64,000 nt of DNA from Candidatus Atribacteria bacterium (GCA_003513845.1 DOTB01000050.1:1-64000), one strand, 5' to 3'. Shown: positions 1 through 8,967, counted from the stretch's first letter. The notes: a model not told the origin generated them from the sequence alone. A program made the numbers and translations.

Positions 1-311
1 ATTACCGATTTGGAGAATTTCTCTCCTCCGTGGACTACTCTATGACCTACAGCCGAGATAGCGGATAGATTTTCTATAGCTCCATACTCAGGATGGACCA
101 GGGTATCTACGATTAATTTTATAGCCTCTTTATGAGTGGGGCAATCGTGTTTTAAGGTAATCTTCTCTTTATGATTAACCTCGTGGACACAGAAAGAATC
201 TCCTATGGTGACTCTTTCTACTATCCCTTTAGCAATTATCTCTTTTTTATCCCAGTTGTAAAGTTGGTATTTTGCTGAGGAGCTGCCACAGTTTAAAGAT
301 AAGATGATCAT
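1..311 (-). CDS. ackA: Acetate kinase, N-terminal part (runs off the window)
   Basis: Only the first ~103 residues are present; the gene continues beyond position 1. The translated start, MIILSLNCGSSSAKYQLYNW, is the acetate kinase phosphate-binding N-terminus, and HRVVHGGEKFS near residue 90 is the family's second signature. A Shine-Dalgarno AAAGGAGT lies just upstream of the ATG at 311. The enzyme interconverts acetyl phosphate and acetate, giving ATP in fermentation. It lies downstream of the malic enzyme and fumarase genes on the same strand, which suggests a fumarate-malate-pyruvate-acetate route. A long hairpin in between may separate the transcripts. Confidence 0.93.
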   Translation of the reverse strand, partial: MIILSLNCGSSSAKYQLYNWDKKEIIAKGIVERVTIGDSFCVHEVNHKEKITLKHDCPTHKEAIKLIVDTLVHPEYGAIENLSAISAVGHRVVHGGEKFSKSV

Positions 312-350
312 AATCACTTACTCCTTTTAGATTTTGTTATGCAATTTAAA

Positions 351-391
351 CTATAATGAACCCTTGTATTTTTTACAAGGGTTCATTATAG
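351..391 (-). terminator. 18-bp perfect hairpin between malic enzyme and ackA
   Basis: Positions 351-368 and 374-391 are exact reverse complements around a 5-base loop of T on the plus strand. On the minus transcript the stem is followed only by a short U stretch (TTTAAATT), so it may be a terminator or attenuator after the malic enzyme gene, or an mRNA-stabilising hairpin. The structure is directly visible; its role is inferred. Confidence 0.6.
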
Positions 392-425
392 TTAGTTAAT
401 ATATTTTCTCTTATAACTATATTAT

Positions 426-1601
426 TTAGATTCTGGCTACTCCACTTTTTATTGCCGCTTGAGCTACCGCCTCTGATTCTCTCTCTACTACCAGAGGGTT
501 AAAGACATTGGGGATGATATTATCTTCGGTTAGCTCATCATCAGGGATGATAGAGGCAATGGCCTGGGAGGCAGCTATCTTCATCTCTTCATTTATATCT
601 CGAGCTCTTACCTTCAGAGCTCCTTTGAAGATAGCTGGGAAACCGAGACAGTTGTTAACCTGGTTGGGGAAATCAGAACGACCAGTGGCTATGATACGGG
701 CACCGGCAGCCTTGGCTTCATCAGGCATAATCTCAGGGACAGGATTAGCCATAGCAAAGATGATGGGGTCAGAGGCCATTGATCTTACCATCTCTTGGGT
801 AAGAGCTCCCGCTACTGATAAGCCAATAAACACATCAGCTCCTACCAGGGCATCAGAAAGGGTACCTTTCAGGAGCTCTCTGTTGGTAACCTTAGCCATC
901 TCTTCTTTAGCCCAGTTCATATTCTCTTTTCTCCCTTGGTAGATGATCCCTTTGGAATCACAGAGGATGGCATTTTTTACCCCAGCAGAGATAAGGAATT
1001 TTAAGACAGCGATAGCTGCTGCTCCTGCCCCATTTACTACTATCTTGACCTGGTCTATCTTCTTTCCTACTATCTTTAGGGCATTGAGCAGGCCAGATAG
1101 GACTATTACCGCAGTACCATGTTGGTCATCATGGAATACGGGGATATCTAAGGTCTCTTTTAATTTTCTCTCGATCTCAAAACAGCGGGGGGCAGAGATA
1201 TCCTCCAAGTTGATACCGCCAAGGCTAGGGGCTATTAAAGTTACAGCTTCCACAATCTTATCGGGGTCTTTAGTGGCAAGACATATAGGGAAGGCATCTA
1301 CTCCGGCAAAGTATTTGAAGAGGACGGCTTTCCCTTCCATTACGGGAAGGGCGGCCTCTGGACCGATATCCCCCAGACCCAAGACAGCTGTTCCGTCAGT
1401 TACTACTGCTACCATATTCCCTTTGGTGGTATATTTATAGACATCAGCTATATTTTTATGGATCTTTCGGCAGGGTTCGGCTACCCCGGGGGTGTAGACT
1501 ACAGCTAAATCATGCATATCTTTTATCTTGGTCTTGCTTATTACTTCAATCTTTCCTTTGTTCTCTTCGTGTAGTTTTAAGGCTTCTTCATTTAGATTCA
1601 T
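426..1601 (-). CDS. NAD(P)-dependent malic enzyme (oxaloacetate-decarboxylating), short bacterial type
   Basis: The 391-residue length matches the short bacterial/archaeal malic enzymes. Family signatures are visible: VVYTPGVAEPCRKI near the N-terminus, TDGTAVLGLGDIG, the metal/substrate stretch FHDDQHGTAVIVLSGLLNA, and the nucleotide-binding VVNGAGAAAIAVLKFL. It decarboxylates malate to pyruvate and CO2, reducing NAD(P). A Shine-Dalgarno AAAGGAGAT precedes the ATG. It follows the two fumarase subunit genes (29-base gap), so the likely operon converts fumarate to malate to pyruvate. Cofactor preference is not clear from the sequence. Confidence 0.93.
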   Translation of the reverse strand: MNLNEEALKLHEENKGKIEVISKTKIKDMHDLAVVYTPGVAEPCRKIHKNIADVYKYTTKGNMVAVVTDGTAVLGLGDIGPEAALPVMEGKAVLFKYFAGVDAFPICLATKDPDKIVEAVTLIAPSLGGINLEDISAPRCFEIERKLKETLDIPVFHDDQHGTAVIVLSGLLNALKIVGKKIDQVKIVVNGAGAAAIAVLKFLISAGVKNAILCDSKGIIYQGRKENMNWAKEEMAKVTNRELLKGTLSDALVGADVFIGLSVAGALTQEMVRSMASDPIIFAMANPVPEIMPDEAKAAGARIIATGRSDFPNQVNNCLGFPAIFKGALKVRARDINEEMKIAASQAIASIIPDDELTEDNIIPNVFNPLVVERESEAVAQAAIKSGVARI

Positions 1602-1630
1602 TTTTATTTTTATCTCCTTTTCTTTTGTTA

Positions 1631-2185
1631 TTATTTTTTGTATTTTGGTGGTTCTGTTTCATAAAGGTTATTACCCTCACAATCGATTATCACAATAGCC
1701 GGAAAATCTTCTACATAGTAACGATGAATGGCCTCTGCTCCTAAGTCATCATAGGCTACCACTTCTGATTTTTTGATACTGCGGGCAATGAGGGCAGCTG
1801 CTCCTCCTACAGCGCCCAAATAGACGGCTTTGTTCTTCTTCATACTCTCGATTACCTCTTGAGAACGGGATCCTTTACCGATCATCCCCTTAAGACCTCT
1901 ATCTAAGAGGGAGGGGGCATAGGGATCCATGCGGTAGGAGGTGGTAGGACCGGCTGAACCACAGGGGTATCCTGGTTTGGCCGGGGCTGGACCTACATAG
2001 TAAATTACCTGACCTTGAATATCGATGGGTAGTTCTTTTCCTTGTTCGATCAGTTCGATCAATCTTTTATGGGCCGCATCTCTACCGGTATAGATATAGC
2101 CGGTTACCAGTACCGAATCTCCGGCTTTTAATTGTTTTACTTTATTATCATCTAAGGGGGTGGTTATCTTCTTTACTTGGGTCAT
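1631..2185 (-). CDS. Class I fumarate hydratase, beta (C-terminal) subunit
   Basis: About 184 residues starting MTQVKKITTPL; I chose the ATG at 2185 because GGAAGGAGT lies just upstream, although the frame stays open further 5'. The protein matches the beta half of iron-sulfur fumarases/tartrate dehydratases, with LKAGDSVLVTGYIYTGRDAA near the start and GPTTSYRMDPYAPSLLDRG in the middle. It pairs with the alpha subunit encoded immediately upstream (17-base gap). Class I fumarases carry an oxygen-sensitive [4Fe-4S] cluster, which fits an anaerobe. A tartrate dehydratase role cannot be excluded, but the neighbouring malic enzyme favours fumarase. Confidence 0.9.
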   Translation of the reverse strand: MTQVKKITTPLDDNKVKQLKAGDSVLVTGYIYTGRDAAHKRLIELIEQGKELPIDIQGQVIYYVGPAPAKPGYPCGSAGPTTSYRMDPYAPSLLDRGLKGMIGKGSRSQEVIESMKKNKAVYLGAVGGAAALIARSIKKSEVVAYDDLGAEAIHRYYVEDFPAIVIIDCEGNNLYETEPPKYKK

Positions 2186-2202
2186 CTTTTTTCTACTCCT
2201 TC

Positions 2203-3048
2203 CTATAATATTCCTTCGGCATGGCGGGCAGCATGACAACAGACATTTATAGCTACTGGCATACCAGCTATGTGGGTGGGAAGATAATCTATGTGGACTG
2301 CTAAGGAAGTGGTCCTACCTCCCAGGCCAGCTGGACCGATACCTAAGTTATTGATCTTCTCTAAGGCCTCTTTTTCCATAGAGGCATATCTTTCGTTCTG
2401 GTTGTGTTCACCCATCTTACGGGCAATGGCTTTTTTAGCTATGACCATAGCTTTATCGGCAGTCCCTCCGATACCTACTCCAATGATGGTAGGGGGACAG
2501 GGATTGGGACCGGCTTTTCTTACCGTCTCTACGATAAAGTTTACTATCCCTTCTGGACCATCGGCTGGTTTTAGCATCGCCAGGGCACTCATATTTTCAC
2601 TACCAAAGCCTTTGGGCAGTACGGTTAATTTGATTTTATCTCCGGGGACTATATCGGTATAGATTATTGCTGGAGTATTGGTCTTGGTGTTCTTTCTTTC
2701 AAAGACCGGGTCATCTACTACTGATTTTCTTAAGTATCCTTCCTGATAGGCCTCTTTGACTCCCTGGTTTATGACCTCAGCAAAGTCACCACCTACAATA
2801 CAGATCTGCTGTCCTAACTCCACAAATACTACTGCTAATCCGGTGTCCTGACAGATGGCAATCTCTTCAGAGGAGGCAATCTTATTATTTTCTATAATCA
2901 TCTGCAGGACAGATTTGCCTATAGAGGAAGTCTCTTCTTTCAGGGCCTCTTCTAAGCGCTGCATAAGATCCTGGTCGATATGATAGTTAGCTTTAAGAAA
3001 AAGTTCTTTTACTTTGGATTTGATCTGGGTCGTATTTATCTCTCGCAT
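2203..3048 (-). CDS. Class I fumarate hydratase, alpha (N-terminal) subunit
   Basis: 281 residues, the usual size of the alpha subunit. Three conserved cysteine regions that ligate the [4Fe-4S] cluster are present: ICQDTGLAVVFVE, AGPNPCPPTIIGVGIGG and INVCCHAARH. AAAGGAG lies upstream of the ATG at a rather long spacing. It hydrates fumarate to malate together with the beta subunit just downstream. It is the first gene of the fumarase-malic enzyme group. Fumarate made or used here is also the expected co-substrate of the glycyl-radical enzyme encoded near 13-15 kb; that link is an inference. Confidence 0.92.
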   Translation of the reverse strand: MREINTTQIKSKVKELFLKANYHIDQDLMQRLEEALKEETSSIGKSVLQMIIENNKIASSEEIAICQDTGLAVVFVELGQQICIVGGDFAEVINQGVKEAYQEGYLRKSVVDDPVFERKNTKTNTPAIIYTDIVPGDKIKLTVLPKGFGSENMSALAMLKPADGPEGIVNFIVETVRKAGPNPCPPTIIGVGIGGTADKAMVIAKKAIARKMGEHNQNERYASMEKEALEKINNLGIGPAGLGGRTTSLAVHIDYLPTHIAGMPVAINVCCHAARHAEGIL

Positions 3049-3098
3049 TGGATTTGTTTGTTTTCTCCTTTCTTAATTTCTTTCATTAACAATTATTT

Positions 3099-3206
3099 TT
3101 AAAGTAAATGCTTACAATTGGGACAAACTGGGGGATCTCCGATAAAACCATGGTAAGATTTTCCACAATAAGGTCAGGTATCATGCAATCCACAATTTGC
3201 TACCAT
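3099..3206 (-). pseudogene. Rubredoxin-like zinc-ribbon mini-gene interrupted by an in-frame UGA
   Basis: An ATG at 3206 with AAAGGAGT upstream opens a 35-codon frame that has a TGA at codon 11 (3174-3176) and ends with TAA at 3099. It reads MVANCGLHDT-(UGA)-PYCGKSYHGF, and the rest contains VCPNCKHLL. The pattern x-P-Y-C-G ... C-P-N-C is a rubredoxin/rubrerythrin-type knuckle in which the UGA sits exactly where the first cysteine is expected. It could be selenocysteine, a TGC/TGT-to-TGA null mutation, or a sequence error. I see no convincing SECIS hairpin after the codon. It lies 36 bases after the PPOX gene, apparently in the same transcript. Confidence 0.55.
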
Positions 3207-3242
3207 CTCTAACTTACTCCTTTGACTACCTTGTTAATTTTA

Positions 3243-3608
3243 TTAAGGTATTATCTCAGTAATTTTAATTTTTATAGCCGCTTTAGGTTTAGGGAAGCCT
3301 CTCTTCAATTCTTCTACTTGTTTTGTTATTTTTTTATAGAGTTCCCCTTCTTTTATTACTTCTGCTCTCCCGCGAAGGCGCACCAACTTTTTTGTCTCCC
3401 TATCCACAGCAACTACCATTATTGCTTCAGGATTATCTAAAATATTTTGTAAAGTGGTTTTACCAAATATCTCAGCATAGACTAACTCTTTGTCATTTAA
3501 AACTCTCATAGTCCCCTTGGGAGCAACATCAGGTTTTCCTTGTTGGTTAACTGTGACAATAAAGCAGAGTTGTTCATTAATCACTTTGGTCATTTCAGGG
3601 GTTAGCAT
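3243..3608 (-). CDS. Pyridoxamine 5'-phosphate oxidase-like (PPOX) flavin-binding protein
   Basis: A 121-residue single-domain protein. The N-terminal half (residues ~1-60) has the split-barrel flavin-binding pattern: CFIVTVNQQGKPDVAPKGTM, then KTTLQNILDNPEAIMVVAVD. GGGAG precedes the ATG at 3608. Such small proteins bind FMN or F420-like flavins and act as reductases or oxidases on unknown substrates; no exact reaction can be given. The rubredoxin-like mini-gene directly downstream is a plausible electron partner. Confidence 0.75.
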   Translation of the reverse strand: MLTPEMTKVINEQLCFIVTVNQQGKPDVAPKGTMRVLNDKELVYAEIFGKTTLQNILDNPEAIMVVAVDRETKKLVRLRGRAEVIKEGELYKKITKQVEELKRGFPKPKAAIKIKITEIIP

Positions 3609-3726
3609 TGTTATCTCCCTCTTTTTTTTAGATTTGCAATCTTTATTTTTACCAACTAATTATTCTCCTTATTTTGGTGGTTTACTTTGATATAATTTAT
3701 AGAGATGTAAAAAACTCTGTTTTTAT

Positions 3727-4404
3727 CTAATTTGTTTTCTTATCTGCATCTTTCTTATTTACTTCTTCGAGAGAAGAGTAGTTCAATTCTTTAAACATAT
3801 ATTCATATCCTTCTAGGGCCAGATTCCTTCCTTCTTTCTCAGCATTTAATACATCCTGGAAATAATATTCAATTGTTAAAGGCGGATAAGTTTCTAATTC
3901 ACTTTTTAAGTATTTTTCAAAGTTAAGACCTTTACTTCTATCAGCTTTAGTTTTAAATATGTTGGGATATTTCTCTTTTAATTCAATTTGCCATTTCGAT
4001 TCTATTTTAATAATTTTCTGAATAAGTATTTTATGTTCTTCATCCAAAGAATTCAAATTATCCGGAGGACCCTCTACATCACATTGAGTTTTACTTCTTT
4101 CGTATCCCATTTTTAAATTTGAATCTACTTGTTTCATATCTTTAATATTTGAACTTTCATCCATTCTTAAATATTTTTCTTTTAACAAATTTCTCCCTTC
4201 TACTATTGCGTCTTCTAATCCATTCAGGTACGACTTTAAAGTATTGTAAGACAAGGGTTTAAAAACACTTTTTCTTTCTAATATAAATAGTTTTTCACGT
4301 TCTTTGCATTTCTCTCCCTGTGTATTTGTGTGGATTTCCCGAAACATCTTATGTTCCAGTTTCACTATTCTTCTAATCACACTTTCTTTACTTTCCATAG
4401 TCAT
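3727..4404 (-). CDS. DUF4125 family protein
   Basis: 225 residues, hydrophilic, without a signal peptide or membrane segment. Two similar halves are visible, each with the pattern I/E-x-E-...-LE/N-A-x-x-E-GRNL: one near residues 10-85 (VKLEHKMF, then LEDAIVEGRNLLKEKYLRMD) and one near 125-205 (IKIESKWQIELKEKYPNIF, then LNAEKEGRNLALEGYEYM). This matches my recollection of the DUF4125 family. The function is unknown. It is the last gene of a MoxR-VWA operon, starting 79 bases after the VWA gene. AGGTGAT lies upstream of the ATG at 4404. Confidence 0.65.
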   Translation of the reverse strand: MTMESKESVIRRIVKLEHKMFREIHTNTQGEKCKEREKLFILERKSVFKPLSYNTLKSYLNGLEDAIVEGRNLLKEKYLRMDESSNIKDMKQVDSNLKMGYERSKTQCDVEGPPDNLNSLDEEHKILIQKIIKIESKWQIELKEKYPNIFKTKADRSKGLNFEKYLKSELETYPPLTIEYYFQDVLNAEKEGRNLALEGYEYMFKELNYSSLEEVNKKDADKKTN

Positions 4405-4482
4405 ATTACTATCACCTACCTTCTTCTTTAAAAAATAATTTTAAAATATTCATTAATATTATATTTTTCACTACATTTCATA

Positions 4483-6486
4483 TTATACCACTGACAACAT
4501 CTTCTTTTTAAGTAGTTTTCTCTTGAGTATTGCTTGAATAATTTGTGGTAATTTTTCATAATTCTCCATTATTATAACTCGACCTTCTCCATACTGTTCT
4601 TTTAACCTTCTTATTTTCTCCCCTTTTCCTATAACTACCAGATCTATATTTTTCTTCTCACAATAATTAATAGCATGATTGTAACCAACCCCTACATTAC
4701 ATAGACCATCACTTAAATGTAAGAGGAGATTTCTTTTACCTCCCCCTGTTAGTTTAGCGGCCCCAAGACAAGCTTCGCCGGAGGGAGTATTCCCCTGAGG
4801 AGAAATACTGAATATTTTATTATGGTGAAATAAACGGGTTAGAACACATATTTCGTTAATTTCGTTGTAGGCCAAAATCTCCAGCTTATGATTATATGGT
4901 ATTATAGCTTGAAAAATTGCTAAAAATGTTTTTTCTATCAAACTCCAATTAGTTATCATTGAACCGGAGGCATCAATCAACAAAGTCAATGACCATTTAT
5001 CATTTTTTATAGTATCCTTTTGCTTAAAAGAAAGTCCTGTTGTATAAGCTCTATATAATCTCGAAGTATCAAGCTTACCATAAGGTAAACCTCGTGATAT
5101 TCTTAGAGTATCCTCTCGGTGCATCCTAAATATTTCTTTTAATTCTCCAACTATTATCGGATCTGGATAATACTTTGGTAGAATATTTGACTCTTCAATA
5201 ACAGTTGAGTAAATTAATTTTTCGTTAATTCTTAATCCCATCAATTCTAAAGCATCTTTAATTTGTAAGGTCATTTCTTGGGAATTCTTTTCAATAGCAC
5301 TATTAACTGCCTTTAATAGTTGGGGGTCAAAGGGGGCAAAATGTTGAAGATCTATTTGATTTTCTTCTCTTTTTGCTCCTATTTTTTCTTTTGGACCAAA
5401 CTGTTCTTCCCATTCAAAAAGATATTTCTGTATTTTTGACCATAATTTATCATACAATTTAGCCCGAGAATCTTCTTTGGTAATTATAATCTCATAAATG
5501 TTTTCTAACAATATTTTTAAAGGTGCCCAGTAGAGTTTATTAACCTTTTTAAGCTTATTCTCTAAATTGTGTTTTATATTTATCGACTCAACTGGTAACA
5601 CATTTTCGAGACCATCTAAATTCAAGGTATCTCTTTTTTTAAAGTATTCCGAAATGGTTTTGGTAAGATCTAAATCCGCATTGGCTAATATAATATCCAA
5701 GGCAATATCTTCCCATAAGTAAATTAGTTTTTCCGCGGTAGGTATTTTAGTCTGGTAATCAGAAAGCGAAGGATTAAGGTTTTCTTTAAACCACTTCCGA
5801 TATAAACGCACATAATTCCCTAAAATACCCTGGGCAATGGCGACTCCGTCTACATGGATATCTTCCGCTACATCAAAGAACCTTCTTAGAAGCAACCTAT
5901 CTCTTATTCCGGTATTGAGCGAAATTAGGGAAAGAGCTACCTTTTCCTCTGTTTTTTCCTTAAAATGAAGTGCGTGGTGAATCACATAGCCAACCAAGAT
6001 ATCTACTTTGTAAAAAGGGACAGGATATTCTCCCATAGCCAACTGGATAGGAACTTCAATTTTACGCTCTTTAGTGGCAAGAGGCATTTGTCCTATCCAA
6101 TCCATCCTAATATCTAAACCCAAACAACCAACTACTTTTCTCAGAGCAACTAATACATTGGCTAATTCCACATATTCAATAGAAGATCTATTAACTCGCC
6201 AATAAAATGAGTAACATTTATATTTTATTATCTCTCTTTTTATGCTGTTTACTAAATTTTTTTGTTTTTCTAAAATGCCTATTCCACATTTCCAGCAATG
6301 GAATTGTCTTATATCGGTAAGTGCTTCTTTAATCCACTTCTCTTTATCTTCTGCTTTTATCGTTCTAAGCAGAGCAAACCAACGATCACAACCATAATTA
6401 GATTCTTCTTCATTTTTGAGCCAATAGTCAACAGCTTCATAAAATTTTTCAAAACTTTTATCTTCTACTCGGTATAATTCAATCAT
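4483..6486 (-). CDS. VWA domain protein paired with a MoxR ATPase
   Basis: 667 residues with a C-terminal von Willebrand A domain from about residue 500. The metal-ion-dependent adhesion site is complete: DASGSM at 505-510, the threonine in NTPSGEA near 567 and LSDG at 591-594. The N-terminal 490 residues are mostly helical; they contain CWKCGIGILEKQ near residue 70 and a long region resembling peptidase/cobaltochelatase-linked VWA proteins. No signal peptide, so it is cytoplasmic. It lies 17 bases after the MoxR gene. Such ATPase/VWA pairs act as chaperones that insert metals or remodel protein complexes; the client here is unknown. Confidence 0.8.
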   Translation of the reverse strand: MIELYRVEDKSFEKFYEAVDYWLKNEEESNYGCDRWFALLRTIKAEDKEKWIKEALTDIRQFHCWKCGIGILEKQKNLVNSIKREIIKYKCYSFYWRVNRSSIEYVELANVLVALRKVVGCLGLDIRMDWIGQMPLATKERKIEVPIQLAMGEYPVPFYKVDILVGYVIHHALHFKEKTEEKVALSLISLNTGIRDRLLLRRFFDVAEDIHVDGVAIAQGILGNYVRLYRKWFKENLNPSLSDYQTKIPTAEKLIYLWEDIALDIILANADLDLTKTISEYFKKRDTLNLDGLENVLPVESINIKHNLENKLKKVNKLYWAPLKILLENIYEIIITKEDSRAKLYDKLWSKIQKYLFEWEEQFGPKEKIGAKREENQIDLQHFAPFDPQLLKAVNSAIEKNSQEMTLQIKDALELMGLRINEKLIYSTVIEESNILPKYYPDPIIVGELKEIFRMHREDTLRISRGLPYGKLDTSRLYRAYTTGLSFKQKDTIKNDKWSLTLLIDASGSMITNWSLIEKTFLAIFQAIIPYNHKLEILAYNEINEICVLTRLFHHNKIFSISPQGNTPSGEACLGAAKLTGGGKRNLLLHLSDGLCNVGVGYNHAINYCEKKNIDLVVIGKGEKIRRLKEQYGEGRVIIMENYEKLPQIIQAILKRKLLKKKMLSVV

Positions 6487-6503
6487 TCATATTACCTCGT
6501 ATT

Positions 6504-7367
6504 TTAAACATATTTAACATAATGGTGATTGTCACTTATCTCCTCTTCACCTTCTGCCAAATGCAAGGAAATTAAAGCGCTTTCCAAAATACTTTTTTCT
6601 ATTTGGATACTATAAACCAAAGCATCTCTAATATCTGCTCCCTCAGAAGCAAGTTCTGCTATCATCAAACTGTGTCTAGTGGAAATAGACAAAGGCATCT
6701 GGGCATTATTTCTAAGAAGATTTACCACCTTTACAATTTTTTTGGCTATTTCCCTAGATACTCCTGTCTTTGAACATAGTATTTCTTCTTCAATATCAGC
6801 AGGAGGATAATCTACTTGAATGATATAAAATCTGTCTCTTAGGGCAGCATCCATCATATCGATACCCGTAAATTCAGCACCTTCGTTTAAAGTGGCAAAA
6901 AATATTACTTCCTCTGCTACCTTAACTAACCCTAATCCTTCTACCCATATAGATCTATCTTCTGATAATACTGAAAACAGATCATTTAATGCTTTCGGAT
7001 GTTCTGGCCGATTTATTTCTTCTAAGTGAATAACACTTCTTGGTGTGGATATTGCCTGGGGGAACAAATATTCTTCAAAAAATGTATTACCTTCTTTTAA
7101 CCCTTTTTCCCCAAAAAGTTGTCCTGGCTCAGACAATAATCCTATCTGAAAAGTCGATAAAGGTCTCTTATTATTAGCCGCAAACTGTCTTACTAAACTT
7201 GATTTACCACACCCTTGTTTCCCCACAACTAAGACATTAACTGGATGCCTTTTAGCCAATTTCTCAATGCGATTTAGATTTTTTATTATCCCCTGGGGTA
7301 AAAAATAATTAGGGTCTTTTTCCGGTATCATCAATTTTACATCTCTATCGTTTATCATGTTTATCAT
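6504..7367 (-). CDS. MoxR-family AAA+ ATPase
   Basis: 287 residues forming one AAA+ domain. Walker A GKQGCGKSS at residues 49-57 and Walker B VIHLEEINRP at about 112-121 are intact, followed by sensor-1 region FFATLNEGAEFTG and DAALRDRFYIIQVDYP. This is the CobS/MoxR/NorQ-like pattern. It is the promoter-proximal gene of a three-gene operon with a VWA protein and a DUF4125 protein. The family powers assembly or metal insertion of partner complexes. AGGAG lies 12 bases before the ATG; a second ATG three codons in is an alternative start. Confidence 0.85.
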   Translation of the reverse strand: MINMINDRDVKLMIPEKDPNYFLPQGIIKNLNRIEKLAKRHPVNVLVVGKQGCGKSSLVRQFAANNKRPLSTFQIGLLSEPGQLFGEKGLKEGNTFFEEYLFPQAISTPRSVIHLEEINRPEHPKALNDLFSVLSEDRSIWVEGLGLVKVAEEVIFFATLNEGAEFTGIDMMDAALRDRFYIIQVDYPPADIEEEILCSKTGVSREIAKKIVKVVNLLRNNAQMPLSISTRHSLMIAELASEGADIRDALVYSIQIEKSILESALISLHLAEGEEEISDNHHYVKYV

Positions 7368-7527
7368 TTTTAAAATTTTCTCCTATTCTAATCTTAGGTT
7401 ATATTCTATTTTTATTTACCTATATGCTATCTCTAATTTAGTTATTTTTATTTTCATCCTCTTAATTTCTTTGTAAATAATTATTTTTCGTAATTTATGA
7501 CTCTTTCTTTATATATTAGCTTAATTT

Positions 7528-8829
7528 TTATCTCATCATTGAAGGCAGCCACAGTGCTAATTTTGAGAAAAATAAAACTAAAATTTGGGTAAGTAAGTAC
7601 AATAACATAAAAGGCACTGTCCCTTTAATGGCAATCATCAAGTTTGAAGGAAAACCTAAAGATTTAGCAATCCCATCTACCGCATAAATATTAAGCCCTA
7701 CAGGTGGAGTGAGTAAACCAATTTCAATCCCAATTACTAATATTACCGCATACCAAATAAGATCAATTTGAAGTCCTATTAAAGCTGGCAAAAAAATTGG
7801 TAAAACAATAAGCATTATAGAGGCTCCTTCTAAAAACATACCCATAATAAATAAAATAATCATAGTAATTATAATGAAAATTATTGGTGTTAACGAAGAA
7901 ACTGCAAACGATGAAATTATTTCAGAAAGGCCTATTTGGGTGGCTGCATTGCCAAAAACCATTGCCCCACATATTATAAATAGTACCATTACCGAAGATA
8001 AAACACCCTCTTCTAAAATTGGTAATATATCTTTAAAGGTAATCTCTTTATAAATAAATAATCCTACAATAAGTGCAAATAATATACCTAAAGCTGCCGT
8101 TTCTGTAGGGGTAGCCCAACCAGCATATAGGGGTACAATTATCCCAAGGGGTACTAATAAACCCCAAATACCTTCTTTGGTTGCCTTTATTCTTTCCCTC
8201 CAGGTAGCCTTTTTAGATTTAATTCTCTTTTTGTCTCTTCTATAAGCAATTACTGTATATATACTGAATAAAGCTACTGCTATAAGTCCTGGAATGATTC
8301 CGGCAATAAATAATTTCCCGGTGGACTCTTCTGAAAAAGAACTATATATAATCATAGGAACACTTGGTGGAATAAGTATTCCCAATGCTCCTCCACCAGC
8401 GATAATTCCCATACTTAAAGGCAGACTATAACCAAATTTCTTTAAATTAGTAAATGCAAAGGCACCTACCATAGCAGCAATGGCTACACTTGTTCCACAC
8501 ATTGCTGCTAATACTGCACAAGTTAAGAGTGTAGCCACCCCTACGCCACCAGGAATGTGTCGCAAATAAGCATCAAATAAATTATATAATTTCTCACCAA
8601 CCTGACTTTTAGCAAGCACAACTCCCATGGTAATAAAAAGGGGAATGGCCAATAATATAAAACTTTCTAAGCTGGAACCCATTATCTGTGCCGCAATAGT
8701 TAAAGCAGAACTCCCAAAAAATAAATAACAACCAAGTATGCCACCCATACCGAGACTAACTGCCACTGGCACACCCATAAACAACATCACTACCATTAAA
8801 ATTGCAGATATAATTAAACTTCCAGACAT
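7528..8829 (-). CDS. dctM: TRAP transporter large permease (DctM)
   Basis: About 433 residues and strongly hydrophobic, with roughly a dozen membrane segments. The frame is open further upstream, but MSGSLIISAILMVVMLFMGVP is the normal DctM N-terminus and AAAGGAAA precedes its ATG at 8829. Family hallmarks include AIPLFITMGVVLAKS and the GIIAGGGALGILIPPSVPMIIY motif. It is the ion-coupled translocation subunit for uptake of organic acids delivered by DctP. Transcribed after dctP and dctQ, with an intercistronic hairpin before it. The substrate is unknown; the neighbouring cyclase and glycyl-radical genes suggest a compound entering that pathway. Confidence 0.93.
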   Translation of the reverse strand: MSGSLIISAILMVVMLFMGVPVAVSLGMGGILGCYLFFGSSALTIAAQIMGSSLESFILLAIPLFITMGVVLAKSQVGEKLYNLFDAYLRHIPGGVGVATLLTCAVLAAMCGTSVAIAAMVGAFAFTNLKKFGYSLPLSMGIIAGGGALGILIPPSVPMIIYSSFSEESTGKLFIAGIIPGLIAVALFSIYTVIAYRRDKKRIKSKKATWRERIKATKEGIWGLLVPLGIIVPLYAGWATPTETAALGILFALIVGLFIYKEITFKDILPILEEGVLSSVMVLFIICGAMVFGNAATQIGLSEIISSFAVSSLTPIIFIIITMIILFIMGMFLEGASIMLIVLPIFLPALIGLQIDLIWYAVILVIGIEIGLLTPPVGLNIYAVDGIAKSLGFPSNLMIAIKGTVPFMLLYLLTQILVLFFSKLALWLPSMMR

Positions 8830-8910
8830 AACCGATCTTTTTCCTTTCAATTTAATTTTTGAATGTTTTAGAAAATAAAAAATACATTTTTTCTCTTCAT
8901 AAATGTTATG

Positions 8911-8941
8911 GATGCCTCTATCTAAATAGGATAGAGGCATC
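8911..8941 (-). other. Intercistronic 12-bp hairpin between dctQ and dctM
   Basis: GATGCCTCTATC (8911-8922) and its exact reverse complement (8930-8941) flank a 7-base loop. No U-run follows on the minus transcript, so it is more likely an mRNA processing or stability element that sets subunit ratios than a terminator. Confidence 0.5.
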
Positions 8942-8967
8942 ATCCTTTTATAAATTAATTTACTTAA

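Noticed and set aside
508..1440. Plus-strand open frames opposite the malic enzyme gene
   Set aside because: They are antisense shadows of a well-supported gene, with no domain or ribosome-binding site; the same holds for the other plus-strand frames in the window.
3612..3720. A TATAAT-like plus-strand promoter near 3690
   Set aside because: No properly spaced -35 box and no plus-strand gene downstream.
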